From the NCBI GenBank assembly GCA_039707465.1, contig CM077643.1:68743105-68807104 (forward strand): 64,000 nucleotides of DNA, read 5' to 3'. Shown here piece by piece: positions 33,049 to 44,927 of the stretch. The first letter of the stretch is position 1, and each line of letters opens with the position of its first letter. Below the pieces are notes generated by a model. It searched no databases. It was not told the origin of the DNA and saw only the letters and a list, made by a program, of their open reading frames with translations. Made by a program: the position numbers and the translations under genes. Source of the stretch: Rhabdophis nuchalis (lineage: Eukaryota; Chordata; Lepidosauria; Squamata; Natricidae).

Positions 33049-33807
33049 TTATCAGAGTACTTTAATAAGTGTCATTTGAATGGCATAATACCCAGTATAA
33101 ATATAGAGGTTTGTATTTAAGTGTATATAAAAGTTTAGAAGTTTGAAAATAATAGCTTATTTCTAAACAATTGCATTCATATAGCTGCTATCTCACATGC
33201 CTAAGAAGAATTCAAGCTGCATGCAAAGATATTCAGCTGAAGATAAGATGTTTGCATGAAACTGTATAGCAAAATTCCATATGCATTAATAACCAAATGC
33301 AGGATTCAGCAATTTGAGCTAGAATGTTATAAAGACATTGGGATTTGAATACCTGATTCAGGAGTTTCTTAAATGATTCTTTAAAGAGTTTCATTTGTCA
33401 AGGATGAGGGAAGGTTTTATTTCATCTTTCTGATAATTCTCTTTGGTGCCATGATAGGATTAATGGTGAATTATTTTTATTGGGAGCCCATTGAAACAGT
33501 AAATGGGAAATGAATATTTCAAGGAAGCTTCAGCATATTTTAAGTGAACAGGACATAAAGGGAAATTAGACTTTTTGAATAGGTAGACTCAGATAATCTC
33601 TTGATTAGGTCAGATAGAACTAATGCCCAGGGACACTTGTATCACTTCAGCAGGAAACTCCTTCACTATTCACTTTTGGACACTGTCTTGTCCAAAAACA
33701 AGAGAAGAGAGGTCACAGTTTAGAATTGAGGCTTTCTGCCAAAGGAACTTAAATTTGCAATTAAACATTTGCAAATTTTCATTTCTTTTTAAAAAAATCT
33801 ATGTTGG

Positions 33808-33849
<42 letters not shown>

Positions 33850-34631
33850 CCTCGTGTGTGTGTGTTTCCCCAAATCATTATGTAAATAATCCTTTCATCT
33901 CAGCCCTTACCTTTTATCTGTATGCTAGTACATTAGACCTATGAGAAAATGAACCATATTTTTTTTCAAGTAAAGATGTGCCAAGCGTTTCCAAATAACC
34001 ATAAAATGATAGGGACATATATTCACCAATTTCCAAATGTTAGAATAAGATAGGCGACATCACCATAATTTACATATTGATGGCCAATGCCAGTATTAGG
34101 GAAAGTAATTAAGCTTTAAAATTATATATGAATAGTATGGACAGCTTAATGGGCAGGCTGTCAATACAAACAGCAAAATTAAAAAAAAACAATTTGATGC
34201 CAGAATCAGAGTGTCTTGAATTTCTATGCCACCATCTGGTGGAGAGCTGGATTTATTCAGAAAGTAGCTGGGTCTGTAGTCATAACAATGGGGCCATACG
34301 AATAATAATTCTATGCATTGTAGTACAGATATGAAAGTATTTTTTCCACAATTGTTCCTTGGCTATATAATATCATTTTCAAGCCAAATCAGACTGAGTG
34401 CAAGAACTCTTATTCCCTTTGGCCTTATGACAATGCAATATAATCAGTGTTCCCAGCCCTAACTTTGGTAAGTGTGGGAAAAAAAGAATGTCATTTATAG
34501 AAACTAGGAGTCCAATTACAATTTATAAAACTGCTATCTGAAGATATCATTTCATCGCTATTTTCTTGGAAATGTTGAAAATGAGGCAAAGAAAGGACCA
34601 CTCATGCTAGTGAACAAAAGTTTTTATTTTA
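33049..34631. other. Non-coding stretch with one compound microsatellite
   Basis: A (GTCT)n(CT)n(TG)n compound tract lies at about 33810-33864. No gene is recognised in the remainder. Confidence 0.5.
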
Positions 34632-34941
34632 TCTATATAAATAAAAATGTAAAATAGTTTGTACGAAGCCGCTAATCTCAAAAACTACTGCACCGATTTA
34701 CCTCAAATTTTCACACAATGTTCCCAAGGACTTCTGATAATAGAATATGTATTCATTTTGTGCCTAGCACATGTATGTCATGTGCAAGGTACACAAATGT
34801 AAAATGTACCCACTGATCAGGTTTTCACCTCCCTGTAACTCCTCCCACCAACAGTCATTTCCTCAGCAACGTATGGAGGCCTCTTAGGGCCAAAAAGGCA
34901 CTGGGATAGTGCCTTTTTGGCACTATCTCAGGGAGGGAGAA

Positions 34942-35012
34942 ACTGTATTTCTCCCTCTCTCTCTATGGGCCAACTCCCAGGTGGCCCATAGAGAGAGAGG
35001 GAGAAATTCAGT
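34942..35012. repeat. Long hairpin, 31-bp arms, inside the Helitron
   Basis: The arms at 34942-34972 and 34982-35012 pair with one mismatch around a 9-base loop. The core is 25 perfect pairs, with a CCCTCTCTCTCTATGGGCC-type arm. A second smaller palindrome at about 34894-34920 has 'aaaaaggcact' and 'agtgccttttt' arms. Confidence 0.93.
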
Positions 35013-35372
35013 TTAATAAAAGAGGGACTAGGGGAGACAGAATAGCAGCCTTCCAATATCTCAGGGGTTGCCACAAAGAAAAGGAAGTCAAGCTATTCTC
35101 CAAAGCACCTGAAGGCAGAACAAGAAACAATGGGTGGAAATTAATCAAGGAGAGAAGCAACTTAGAACTGAGGAGAAATTTCCTGACAGAACAATTAACC
35201 AGTGGAACAGCTTGCCTCCAGAAGTTGTGAATACCCCAACACTGCAAGTCTTTAAGAAGATGTTGGGTAGCCATTTGCCTGAAATGGTATAGGGCTTCCT
35301 GCCTAGGCAGGGAGTTGGACTAGATGACCTCCAAGATCCCTTCCAACTCAGCTATTGTATTATTGTATTACA
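35013..35372 (+). mobile_element. CR1 LINE 3' end, 5'-truncated
   Basis: The end of the CR1 coding part and its 3'UTR read 'ggactaggggagacagaata', 'ttccaatatctcaggggttg', 'gaacaattaaccagtggaac' and 'gggagttggactagatgacc'. The short tail is (TATTG)-like: 'tattgtattattgtattac'. It sits between the Helitron hairpin and the tandem array, with a possible short duplication CAGT on both sides. Confidence 0.85.
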
Positions 35373-36079
35373 GTAGGTAGGTAGATAGGGGAATAGATAG
35401 AGAGGGAGAAATACAGTAGGTAGGTAAGTAGGTGCGTAGATAGAGGGATAGATAGGGAGAAATACGGTAGGTAGGTAGGTAGGTAGGTAGGTAGGTAGGT
35501 GAATAGAAAGATAGGGAGAAACACAGTAGGTAGGTAGGTAGGGTGATAGATATAGAGGGAGAAATACGGTAGGTAGGTTGGTAAGTAGGTAGAGGGAGAA
35601 AGGAAGAAATACAGTAGATAGGTAGGTAGGTGGATAGATAGAGAGGGAGAAATACAATAGGTAGGGAGGGAGGGAGAGGGATAGATAGATAGGGAGAAAC
35701 ACAGTAGGTAGGTAGGTAGGTAGGTAGGTAGGTAGGTAGGTAGGTAGATAGGTAGGTAGGTAGGTAGGTAGGTAGGGGGAGAGATAGATAGGGGGAAAAG
35801 TAGGTAGGTAGGTAGAGATATAGATAGAGAGGGCAAAATACAGTAGGTAGGTAGGTAGATAGCGGGAGAAAGGAAGAAATACAGTAGGTAGGTAGAGGGA
35901 TAGATAGAGAGGGAGAAATACAGTAGGTAGGTAGGTAGAGGGATAGATAGAGAGGGAGAAATACGGTAGGTAGGTAGGTAGATAGGGGGATAAATAGAGA
36001 GGGAGAAATACAGTAAGTAGGTAGGTAGGTAGAGGGAGAAAGGAAGAAATACAGTAGCTGGTAGGTAGGTAGATAGGGG

Positions 36080-36125
<46 letters not shown>

Positions 36126-36458
36126 CAGTAGGTAGGTAGGTAGGGGAATAGAGAGAGAGGGAGAAATACAGTAGTAGGTAGATAAGTAGGTAGAGGAATA
36201 GAGAGACTGGGAGAAATACAGTAGGTAGGTAGAGGGATAGAGAGGGAGAAATACAATAGGTAGGTAGATAGGTAGATAGAGGGAGAAAGGAAGAAATACA
36301 GCAGGTAGGTAGAGGGATAGATAGAGAGGGAGAAATACGGTAGGTAGGTAGATAGATAGGTAGGTAGGTAGGTAGGTAGGTAGGTAGGTAGGTAGGCAGG
36401 CAGGTAGGTTGGTAGGTAGAGGGATAGATAGAGAGGGAGAAATACAGTAGGTAGGTAG
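35373..36458. repeat. Compound GGTA / 'gagaaataca' minisatellite, about 1.1 kb
   Basis: Variable (GGTA)n blocks alternate about 20 times with a unit of the type 'agagagggagaaatacagta', some units having 'gagggagaaaggaagaaata'. Open minus-strand frames through it (rich in YLPTYLP) are repeat artefacts. The spacing is irregular and lacks unique spacers, so it is not a CRISPR array. Confidence 0.95.
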
Positions 36459-36564
36459 GTTGGGGGTTATACGGTGATTGTGTGTATGTGTGCAGGTGTA
36501 GATCTACACACAGATTGGTTGGCCATTTAACCAAACTGGGCCATAGCAACGCATGTATAGCTAG

Positions 36565-37711
36565 TGAATAATATAATTATTATGATTATTTTGAGGGAAA
36601 GATGTTCGCTGAACTCTTATTTCCTTTTTAATTTCACAAATGGATAATTAGACCGGTTTAACATGCAGGGTGTTTTGTTTTGCCTTGATTTAGCAGTTTT
36701 TATCTGTCCCTGGATAAATTGTTTATACTAATCATGCAGGGTGTATGATTACATTATTGCTAAACTGGTGCAATGACTGATACATTTTATAGCTCTATAG
36801 TTGTGATGAAGAAGGTGAATTTCTGAAAAAGGGACAAAAAGAGAAAAAAATAAACTTCCAGTGTCTACTGTAACAGAACGAAAATGTGTTAGTGCATGTG
36901 TAAGTGTATGTAAGTGTAAGTGTGTGTATGTGTGTGTATGTGTGTGTATGTGACATACACATAAGATATGCATGCCATTCACATGAGGGAATGAAAGAAT
37001 CTAGGTCAATGGGCCAGACTTCAGGAGCCTTTCTACACAAAGGACATAGCAATGCAGCAATTCCCAAGTGAATGAGCTCCTGTAGTGTCAAACATTTTAT
37101 GAAAATGTTTCAAATCCTGTGATTATTATGAGTATTTCAATTGTGTTATTTGTTGGTAAGGCAACAGGAATCAGATTTCACTTGAAGCTGCAAAAGGTTG
37201 GGGTAATTATGTAACCACTGAGAGGGGGAAAAATGTAAAACTCAAACTGCCTCCCCTCATGTGCCATTAATATACTTAAGCACTGTTGTTTAAGAAGCCC
37301 TTTTAAAAAGTTCAATGCTTTATACAGGGATAATGTACTTTCTTTTGAAATGCAGCTCCATTATTTAATCTACTAGAGACTGCCTTGGAATCATCCCAAG
37401 GTGTAAAATATTCGCAAGAAAAGGAAAGGAAAGGAAAGATTAACATGACACCTCTGTCAGGAACCACTGTCTGATGACTCATTAACACATTAGCTTATTT
37501 TGAGAATGCCATAATATTTTGGCATGCAGTTTTCACATGCACCCAGAGCTTTGTGGGGAACAAATAGGACACTAAAGGGTTTATTTCACATATTCTTGTG
37601 TAGGACAAGATCTTGTCCCAGAGTTCTTATCCCATTATCTCAGCGACACATTGTCTAAGATTGTATAAATTAATAAAAATAAATGTTTGCAATGTAGAAA
37701 CAAATTCTAAC
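36565..37711. other. Non-coding stretch
   Basis: A TG/TATG-rich tract lies at about 36892-36952 and a (GGAAA)4-like tract at about 37420-37439. No gene is recognised. Confidence 0.5.
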
Positions 37712-37719
37712 CTTTAAAA

Positions 37720-38749
37720 CAGGGGTCCCCAACCCCCGGGCCGCGGACAGGTGCCGGTCTGTGGCTGGGTAGGAGCCGGGCCACAGGGCCGGAGACGAGG
37801 AGGAGGGAGGAGGGGGCAGCCCCCTGGGCAGAGCGCGCGGGAGAGCGCAGGTGGGGCTTTTCGTGCAGTTGGGGTGTGCCTCTTCCTCCACCTTTGTCGA
37901 CGGTGGGACTCCTGCGCGCCCCAGCAACAGCCCTCCCTACCGCCTGCGGATTCCCTTCCTCCCTGCCCCCCCAGAGCTTCCCCAACTGGCATGCCACCCA
38001 CTCGTCTTCTTCCAGGGGCTGCAGAGGTTCCTCCCCCCCACCCCCACCCCACGGAGCCTTCTCAGCTCCTGGAAGGAGCCTGACCGAGCGCACGAGGGAT
38101 CAAGTGCGGCAGCGGCTGCCCAGGCGGGGCAGGCTAAGGCTACTGAGCGAGTCAAGCCGGGCTGAGGAGACTCCGCGGTGGGGGGGGACGGGACGGGACG
38201 ATGACAGACCGACAGAGAGAGGCATAGACACACAGAGAGACAGGGAGGGAGGGAATCAGAGAGAGTGACACACACACACACACACACACACAGAGGGAGG
38301 GAGGGAGAGAAAGATAGACAGAGGTACAGAATGAGTGATTAAGTACCTGAATGCGAGACAGACAGACACACACACACACACACACAGAGTGACAGAGATG
38401 GGCGGACGAAGGAGAGACAGAAAGAAAAAGAGAGAAAGAGAAAGAAAGAAAAAGAAAGTGGGAGAGAGAGAGAAAGTAAGAGAGAGAGAAAGAAAGACAG
38501 ACAGAGAAAAAGAGAAAGAAAGAGACAAAGGAAAGAAAGAGAAAAAGAAAGAGAGAAAGAGAGAAAGAGGGAAAGAAAGAAAAAGAGTCAGAAAGAGAAA
38601 GAAAGAGAAAGAAAGAGAGGGAGAGAGAAAGAGGGAAAGAAAGAAAAAATGAGAGAGAAAGAAAGAGAGAGAAAGAGGGAGAGAAAGAGAGAAAGAAAGA
38701 AAGAGAGAGAAAGAGAAAGAAAGAAAGAAAGACAGAATGAAAGAAAGGA

Positions 38750-38822
<73 letters not shown>

Positions 38823-39003
38823 TTATGACCACAATTGAGCCCAAAAGTTTGGTTGCTAACCAAGACCATTGTTAAGTGAGTTTCACATTTTCCAAATTGG
38901 CCACGCGCACCAGGTCACATGACTGCTGAGCCACTCAGCCGGTCCGCAGAGTTTTCTTTAAAATGAAACCGGTCCCTGGTGCAAAAAAGGTTGGGGACCC
39001 CTG
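37720..39003. mobile_element. hAT-type MITE, 1284 bp, GC-rich with GA-rich core
   Basis: Perfect 15-bp termini CAGGGGTCCCCAACC and GGTTGGGGACCCCTG are flanked by exact 8-bp copies of CTTTAAAA (37712-37719, 39004-39011). The body has a GC-rich left part, about 600 bp of GA-rich repeat (38200-38820) ending in pure (GA)n, then a block with 'acaattgagcccaaaagttt'. The open frames inside are low-complexity. It is the same family as 40408-41488. Confidence 0.96.
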
Positions 39004-39011
39004 CTTTAAAA

Positions 39012-39637
39012 CATGTAATAAATGCTTAGAATGAATGCTTGTTTTTATCAGATTAGAATAAGACAAGCTTTGGGTTTCAGGTACTTCCTTGGTGCTATTA
39101 AAGAGTGGATTCACTGATGTTCCATGAGATATTTTGCTATCCATTCATCATGTTTATGTGGTTGGTCAATTCAAACAATATGATTTTGAGTGGGATACAA
39201 AAGAAAACTATCCATAGTAAATGCAACACAAGACAATGCAAAACAATAGTTTAAAATGATTTTTTTTAAATGGCACTCAAATTGAAATCTATTGCAAGTA
39301 AGGCAATTATGATTTTACCGATCCTAATTCCAAGGCTGGAGAAGATTCATTAGTGACATGCCACTTGCCTACCACCTTCTTTGCTTCTCCATATAATGCT
39401 AGTTATTAGGAACAAAGAAAGCCCAATCATTGTTACTTTAATAAAGTGTCTAAACTTCCTACTCAGAGTTGCACTTCTTTTTTTCACTCCATCCCCAGGA
39501 ACTGCTGCAAACGTTTGCTATGTTTCTGAATTTAATCTTGAATTATTTAAAGTAAAGCATTTTAAATATGACATGCCTAGAATCTCACAGTGCAAAGACT
39601 AGAAAAAGGGCTTTTTTAGGGATATATTATCCCAAGT

Positions 39638-39676
<39 letters not shown>

Positions 39677-40399
39677 TTTCTTGGAGTTGTGTGACTGGTT
39701 CCCATATTTCCTTCTTTAAAACAACTGGAAAGATGCATATTTCCAAGGATACTGAGGTGTAACTGTTCTAGAAACAATTTTTCTTTTAAATTAATTTTCT
39801 TTTCATTGTCAGATTGTGATTTTTTTCATATTATTTTATTGATTTATCACATTGTGTTATTTTTTTAAGTCTGTCTCTTTTTTTGTACATGTTGAGAGAA
39901 ATACTGATAAGAATCCTGCGATAATATACATTTAACATTGTCAAACATCTACATCTGACTCTCCTAGGTCCTTGAAAAGTACTCAATATGTGGATGAAGT
40001 GCCAAATCCAGTCTAAACATCTGTCTGACTGTGTGACAAACTACAATAACAAGCTAAATTCATTTTAATGGTAGCAATTGCATGTGATGTCCAGCTTTAT
40101 TCAAAGAGTAAGAAGAGAATCAATTACTCTGTACACTTTGTCTTTAAGGAATTGCTTCTTTCTACTTTCAAGCTATTTGCTAACATGTGTTCTCTTTCTT
40201 GAGCTTTAATGGATTGTGAATTATCAAAAATCCCTTAATTCCTTTCTTGCAAAAAGTGTTGTGAAATCTCTGATCAGTTTGATGGCACCAAAGACAACCT
40301 TCTGTATTTTTTTAAAAAATTCATGTCATCTATTAATTGCTCAAATATTTTTTATGCAGATTAAAAAAAATCCCTTAATCCAGGTCATGGTACAAGACT
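39012..40399. other. Non-coding stretch with (TG)n
   Basis: A (TG)n tract lies at about 39636-39673. No gene is recognised. Confidence 0.5.
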
Positions 40400-40407
40400 A
40401 TTTAGTG

Positions 40408-41488
40408 CATGGGTCCCCAACCCCTGGGCCGTGGACCGGTGCCGGTCCGTGGCTTGATAGGAACTGAGCCGCAGGGCTGGAGAGGAGGAGGAGGGAGGAG
40501 TGGGCAGCCCCCTGGGCAGAGCGCGTGCTGGATGCGGGAGAGCGCAGGCGCGGTCGTTTGCGCTGTTGGAGGCCCTAGAGCAGTGGTCGGCAAACCCTTT
40601 TTGGCCCCTTGAATGTGGCTCTTCAGTCTGTCACTGATTCCCTCCCTTCTCCCTCTGTCTCTCGCTCTGTGCCTCTCTCTGTCTGTCTATCACTGTCTCT
40701 GTCCACAAAATACTGCTTGGAGGAGCGCAGGCTCTGTGGTGACGGCGAGGCCATCCTTAGGGGGGGTGTCCCCCTTCACGTTCCTTGTCTCCCCGGATGC
40801 CGTCTGGAACCATCAGCAGCCGCGCAGAGACTTGCCGCTTTTCCACACCATGGAAAAGATAGGCGCACGCATGCCCCACCCAATTACAGTCTTGGAGACT
40901 TCGTAACTGTGGGAACTTGGGCTGTAATTCCGTGGGATGTGCACGCGGCTATCTTTTCCATGGTGTGGAAAAGCAGCAAGTTTCTGCATGGACGCTGATC
41001 ACTTCAGACGCCATGCGGGGAGACGAGGAACGTGAAGGGGACACATACCCCCGCGGATGGCCTCGTCGTCACCACAGAGCCCGTGCTTGTCCACGCAGTA
41101 TTTTGTGGACAGAGACAGTGACAGACAGACAAAGAGAGGCACAGAGCGAGAGAGAGACCAAGGGAGGGAGGGAATCAGATTCTGACAGACACAGAGAGAG
41201 AGAGAGAGAGAGACAGAGGGGAAGGAGGGAGGGAGAGACAGAGAGGGATGGGAAGGGAGGGAGGGAGGGAATCGGAGACTTATATTATATTGTTGATATT
41301 TGGCTCTTTTGACTAATGAGTTTGCCGACCACTGCCCTAGAGGGCTGAGTAAGCCGACTCCCCCCCCTGCGTGCACATGTGCCGCTTGTTCCCCTTCCCC
41401 CTCCCGCTCCTCCTCTACGCCAGCCGGTCTGCAGAATTTTCTTTAAAATTAAACCGGTCCCTGGTGCAAAAAAGGTTGGGGACCCCTG
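40408..41488. mobile_element. hAT-type MITE (outer element of a nested pair)
   Basis: The termini CATGGGTCCCCAACC (one substitution) and GGTTGGGGACCCCTG are flanked by exact ATTTAGTG at 40400-40407 and 41489-41496. Without the nested insert the element is about 320 bp. Its left arm matches the left part of 37720, including a shared 'cagccccctgggcagagcgc'. Confidence 0.95.
40581..41334. mobile_element. hAT-type fold-back MITE nested in another hAT MITE
   Basis: The termini CAGTGGTCGGCAAAC and GTTTGCCGACCACTG are flanked by exact CCCTAGAG at 40573-40580 and 41335-41342. The body is a long imperfect inverted repeat. Two perfect arm pairs are 40691-40716 with 41095-41120 (26 bp) and 40839-40860 with 40951-40972 (22 bp). 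No transposase is encoded. Confidence 0.96.
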
Positions 41489-41496
41489 ATTTAGTG

Positions 41497-42127
41497 GACA
41501 ATTCTCTTTATAGATTTCACAATAATTCTTTTTAGGCTCAATTTAAGGACTTCATGTGCATTTCATCAATTAATAAACATATTTGTCGATTTGTAGGATC
41601 AGTTTTAAAAATACTTTTAGACACCAAGTTACCTACTTGTACAAGTTCAATAATATGTCTAAGCAGCCTGTTCTTACCATTTTCTAATATGAAATACCAT
41701 TTTCCCTCCAGGGGATATAAGTCAATAACAATGATTACAATTAAAAACAATAACCAGCAATCCTGAAAGTTGAAAATATTCTGTTTGAAGTAATTGAGGT
41801 ATTACACTGGCAATTTCTAGAAGGGGAAAAAACCCTCTCTTAGAAGGAATTAATTTTGAACAATAAATACTTTCTCTCATCAAAATATGCACAGAGGAGA
41901 GAAGGCTATTGGTAATTTGATCAGTGATAATTGCCAATTACATGGTGAATTGTTTTTCTGACATAAACATTGCCAGATACCCAAAACTCCAGGTCTTTAA
42001 CAAAAATCAAAAGTCTGAAAGAACCCAGCCCACATTATACAATGCAGGTTACTACATTTTAAGGAAGCATATTGGAAAAGATGGCATCCTCTGCAACCAG
42101 AACTTCCTGCTTTGCCTTAAATCAAAT
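41497..42127. other. Non-coding stretch, nothing recognised
   Basis: AT-rich; no gene or repeat recognised. Confidence 0.5.
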
Positions 42128-42624
42128 ATCCATTGCCCGGTTGTCTGCCCAGTGGCACACTATGGGGCAGAATGCTGGCCAATGACGAAGAGATACTAAC
42201 AGGTACTGCACACAATGGAAATGCAAGTGATCAGATGGTCATTTGGGGGTCATATTATAATCAAAAGCATCCAGAAGGCCTTCAAAGTTGCTCCAATTCC
42301 AGACAAAATGAGAAAAGCCAGCTGTGGTGATATGGGCATGTGGTTAGAGGTGATGTGGAATTGCGAGGGGGCACTTACATTCATCCCAAATGGCTGGCAG
42401 CCCCAAGAATGACCCCAAAAGTAATAGGCAGAACATACAGGCAGAACATATCTTCTGCCTGTATGAAGATATGCAAATGTAGGCGTATGCCCCACCAATG
42501 CTGCAGACTGGAAGAACTATTAAGCAAAATGCAAAACTGTGAACCCTGTGATGGGAATAATGCAAAAAGAATTCTAAGAAGATATTGGAAAAAATGCAAA
42601 AATGACAGGACAGAAAGTATTTAA
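42128..42624 (+). pseudogene. RTE-clade LINE, decayed end of RT domain
   Basis: Frames read CPVAHYGAECWPMTKRY, then MEMQVIRWSFGG and IQKAFKVAPIPDKMRKASC. Together they follow the order of the RTE RT C-terminal region: YGAECWP, then a METKMLRW-like motif, then APITDKMREARLRW-like. Each segment is in a different frame, separated by stops, so the copy is long dead. No catalytic motif or tail is seen. Confidence 0.7.
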
Positions 42625-44185
42625 TCACACAGAACATACTTAAACCTCTACATTTTTTGGTCCAAGATGTAGAGGTGATCACCACACTACAGAAGTTTTA
42701 AAAGTTCCATGTCATATTTATTGAAAAGGCAAAAAAATTCACCACAGCTCTCTCCCATGTTTTATGCTCCATGCCTAATGCTTGTGAGTTTAATATGTCT
42801 GAAGAGAGAGCTTCTTTGTGCAGAACTGCATAATTACAGGCTTTCTTTCTAAGTTGCAGAGCTACAATCAAGACATCTTTCTAGAAATCGAGCTATAATC
42901 TAGAAATATGTTCCTATCCAGTGTTATAAATATATGAGAATTATTAGACCAGCTTGATGTACATCAAACATTGGAGCCAGTACTATAGTTAGTCCCAATG
43001 AGCCAAAATCCAGTTAGCAACTATACTTTGGTCTTGCAAATGAGGTGTATGTATGGGAGTATGCGAGCTTTTGGCCCCTGTTTTTATGAATATACTTGTT
43101 GCACTAGAAGTGCCCATCCAAATATTTAATCATCACATTCCAACTTTTTCTATATGCCACCACGACAGAAAGTTTGAACTGGATTAAAGATGGTCGCAGA
43201 CGTGAAATGTCTGCTTTCTATTCTTTCTCATCACTATTTCATTCCATAAAAGTAAAAATGAATATCTCTCTTACCCTTGTCTCTATCATTCAGACATTCT
43301 CTCTGTATATCTTAATAATTGCCTGGGCATATTAACAAGCTGTTCAGTGTTTAGAATTATAAATTAAATGCTAGATTTTAGGGTGATGTTGCAAGATTGA
43401 TTCAGCTCTCTTCCTTAAACTCCTTGGAAATAAGTAACTCTTGATTTGGAAACTGCTTTGAAACTGTATACATTCTGTAATGAATTTGAGATATTATGTT
43501 TTACTTTTGAGATTTACTGATAAATTGCAAGGGACAAGAAATTGGTATTGCTTAGGAATCAATGCCAAATAAAACAAGAAACTGCTTCCCCTTACATAGT
43601 TGATAAGATCACTCCTAATAATCTGTCACAGTCTAACATGTTCAGAGAAAGAGCACAAGATTTGAACATACATTAAGGTTCTACATTCTTCTAAGGTGAT
43701 TTGGGAGAAGAGAATGGACCTCATAAAACCACAATATCTCTCTGCAATCTATTAAAGCTGTTTGACTTTTCTTCAGGGTTCTGTGGGAGCCTAGAAAAAA
43801 GATGCAATTGCTTTACGGAGCAGATTCTTTAAGGCAATGTGTAGAGCAACTAACTCTTCCTTGGGTTCGCAAATAAATCTCACAAAAGGCAAGCTATATT
43901 CATGAGAATTCTGCTTACATTCACATAAAATTCAAAATACATTTCCAAATCATTTTTCAAAGCATCCTTAATCCTGTTTTTAGATGAGTAAATTCAATTA
44001 TATTCTCAGTTCTCGAACATTCCCACTTGAATTTTGCTATAGACAGCAACCCCATTATAATATGTGTTACTGTTGAACTTGATGAAAGGGTAATTTCATA
44101 AAACAGCTAAGTGTGTGAGAGGATGAATAGTGTCTCTCAACTGAAGAAAAGGTACAATTGCCACTCCAGATGAACACATGCAAAG
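42625..44185. other. Non-coding stretch, nothing recognised
   Basis: AT-rich sequence with no gene or named repeat that I can support. Confidence 0.5.
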
Positions 44186-44190
44186 GTTTT

Positions 44191-44504
44191 TGTCAGAGAG
44201 TGCACAATGTGACTATTTTGCGCAACCAGGAGCAAAATATAGTAAACAAAGGTTTGTCTTTCAAATAGTGATTTATCTACAAGGAATATATACATACACA
44301 TATTAGCCACAATCAGGCAATCAATCATCAACTACAGCATGGAAGCATACACGGAGAAAGAGATGCCGTCACAGGGCTTCTCTTATATATACAGCCTCTT
44401 AAAGTGATAAGTCAAATAACCCTGATGACTCATTCTCATTACATCATTATTTCAGTATTACAGCCTTACAGCAGCTGTTCAGATATCAAATCATTACCTT
44501 AATA
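44191..44504 (-). mobile_element. Possible solo LTR, minus strand
   Basis: The left edge TGTCAGAGAG and a right edge ending AATA are flanked by GTTTT at 44186-44190 and 44505-44509. In the minus sense a TATA-like 'ctgtatatataagag' (about 44395-44381) and an ATAAA-containing segment (about 44277-44271) are placed as in an LTR. The right end departs from the usual CA by one base. It is plausible but unproven. Confidence 0.45.
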
Positions 44505-44659
44505 GTTTTATTGTCACAACTGTGAACCCAGAAAAAAAAAAAAGCTGAATCAATTGCCTTAAGTGTGAACAATCATTCCTTGAACTGTGCCAGAAACTTA
44601 ACTGAACAAGATCTACGTCATCTGTTTTTTTTCAAGGCTCTCTGGAGCTACAACCTGAA

Positions 44660-44835
44660 CAGGGATGGGTTTCAAATTTTTTAGAACCTACTCTGTAGGT
44701 GTGGCCTATTTTGTGGGCGTGGCTTGGCAGTCATGTGACAGGGTGGGAGTGGCCACCTTTTAAAATGTGGTGAAACTCATTTAACAACGCTCTTGCTTAG
44801 CAACCAAAATTTTGGGCTCAATTGTGATGATAAAT

Positions 44836-44927
<92 letters not shown>

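Larger units (their letters stand above)
34632..36564 (+). mobile_element. Candidate non-autonomous Helitron with CR1 insert and minisatellite
   Basis: The left edge TCTATATAAATAAAAATG and the following 'tctcaaaaactactgcaccg' are typical of Helitron 5' ends. The right edge is 'gggccatagcaacgcatg' followed by CTAG. A 6-bp-stem hairpin (TTGGTT/AACCAA, 36515-36534) lies shortly before the end. The host dinucleotide is A before TC (34631) and T after CTAG (36565), the known Helitron A|T target, with no TSD. No Rep or helicase frame is present. Inside are a perfect hairpin, a CR1 3' end and a long tandem array. Confidence 0.7.

Noticed and set aside
35373..36458. Regular direct repeats resembling a CRISPR array
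   Set aside because: Units and spacers are both repetitive and variable in length, there are no cas genes, and the setting is a vertebrate genome.
35352..36549. Minus-strand frames up to 393 codons rich in YLPTYLP and SLSI
   Set aside because: They read through the GGTA minisatellite. No start context or domain is visible, and all three frames stay open because the repeat lacks stops.
38152..38844. 230-codon Ser/Leu/Phe-rich frame and similar frames in 30402-31139
   Set aside because: These are low-complexity GA/CT tracts inside hAT MITEs.
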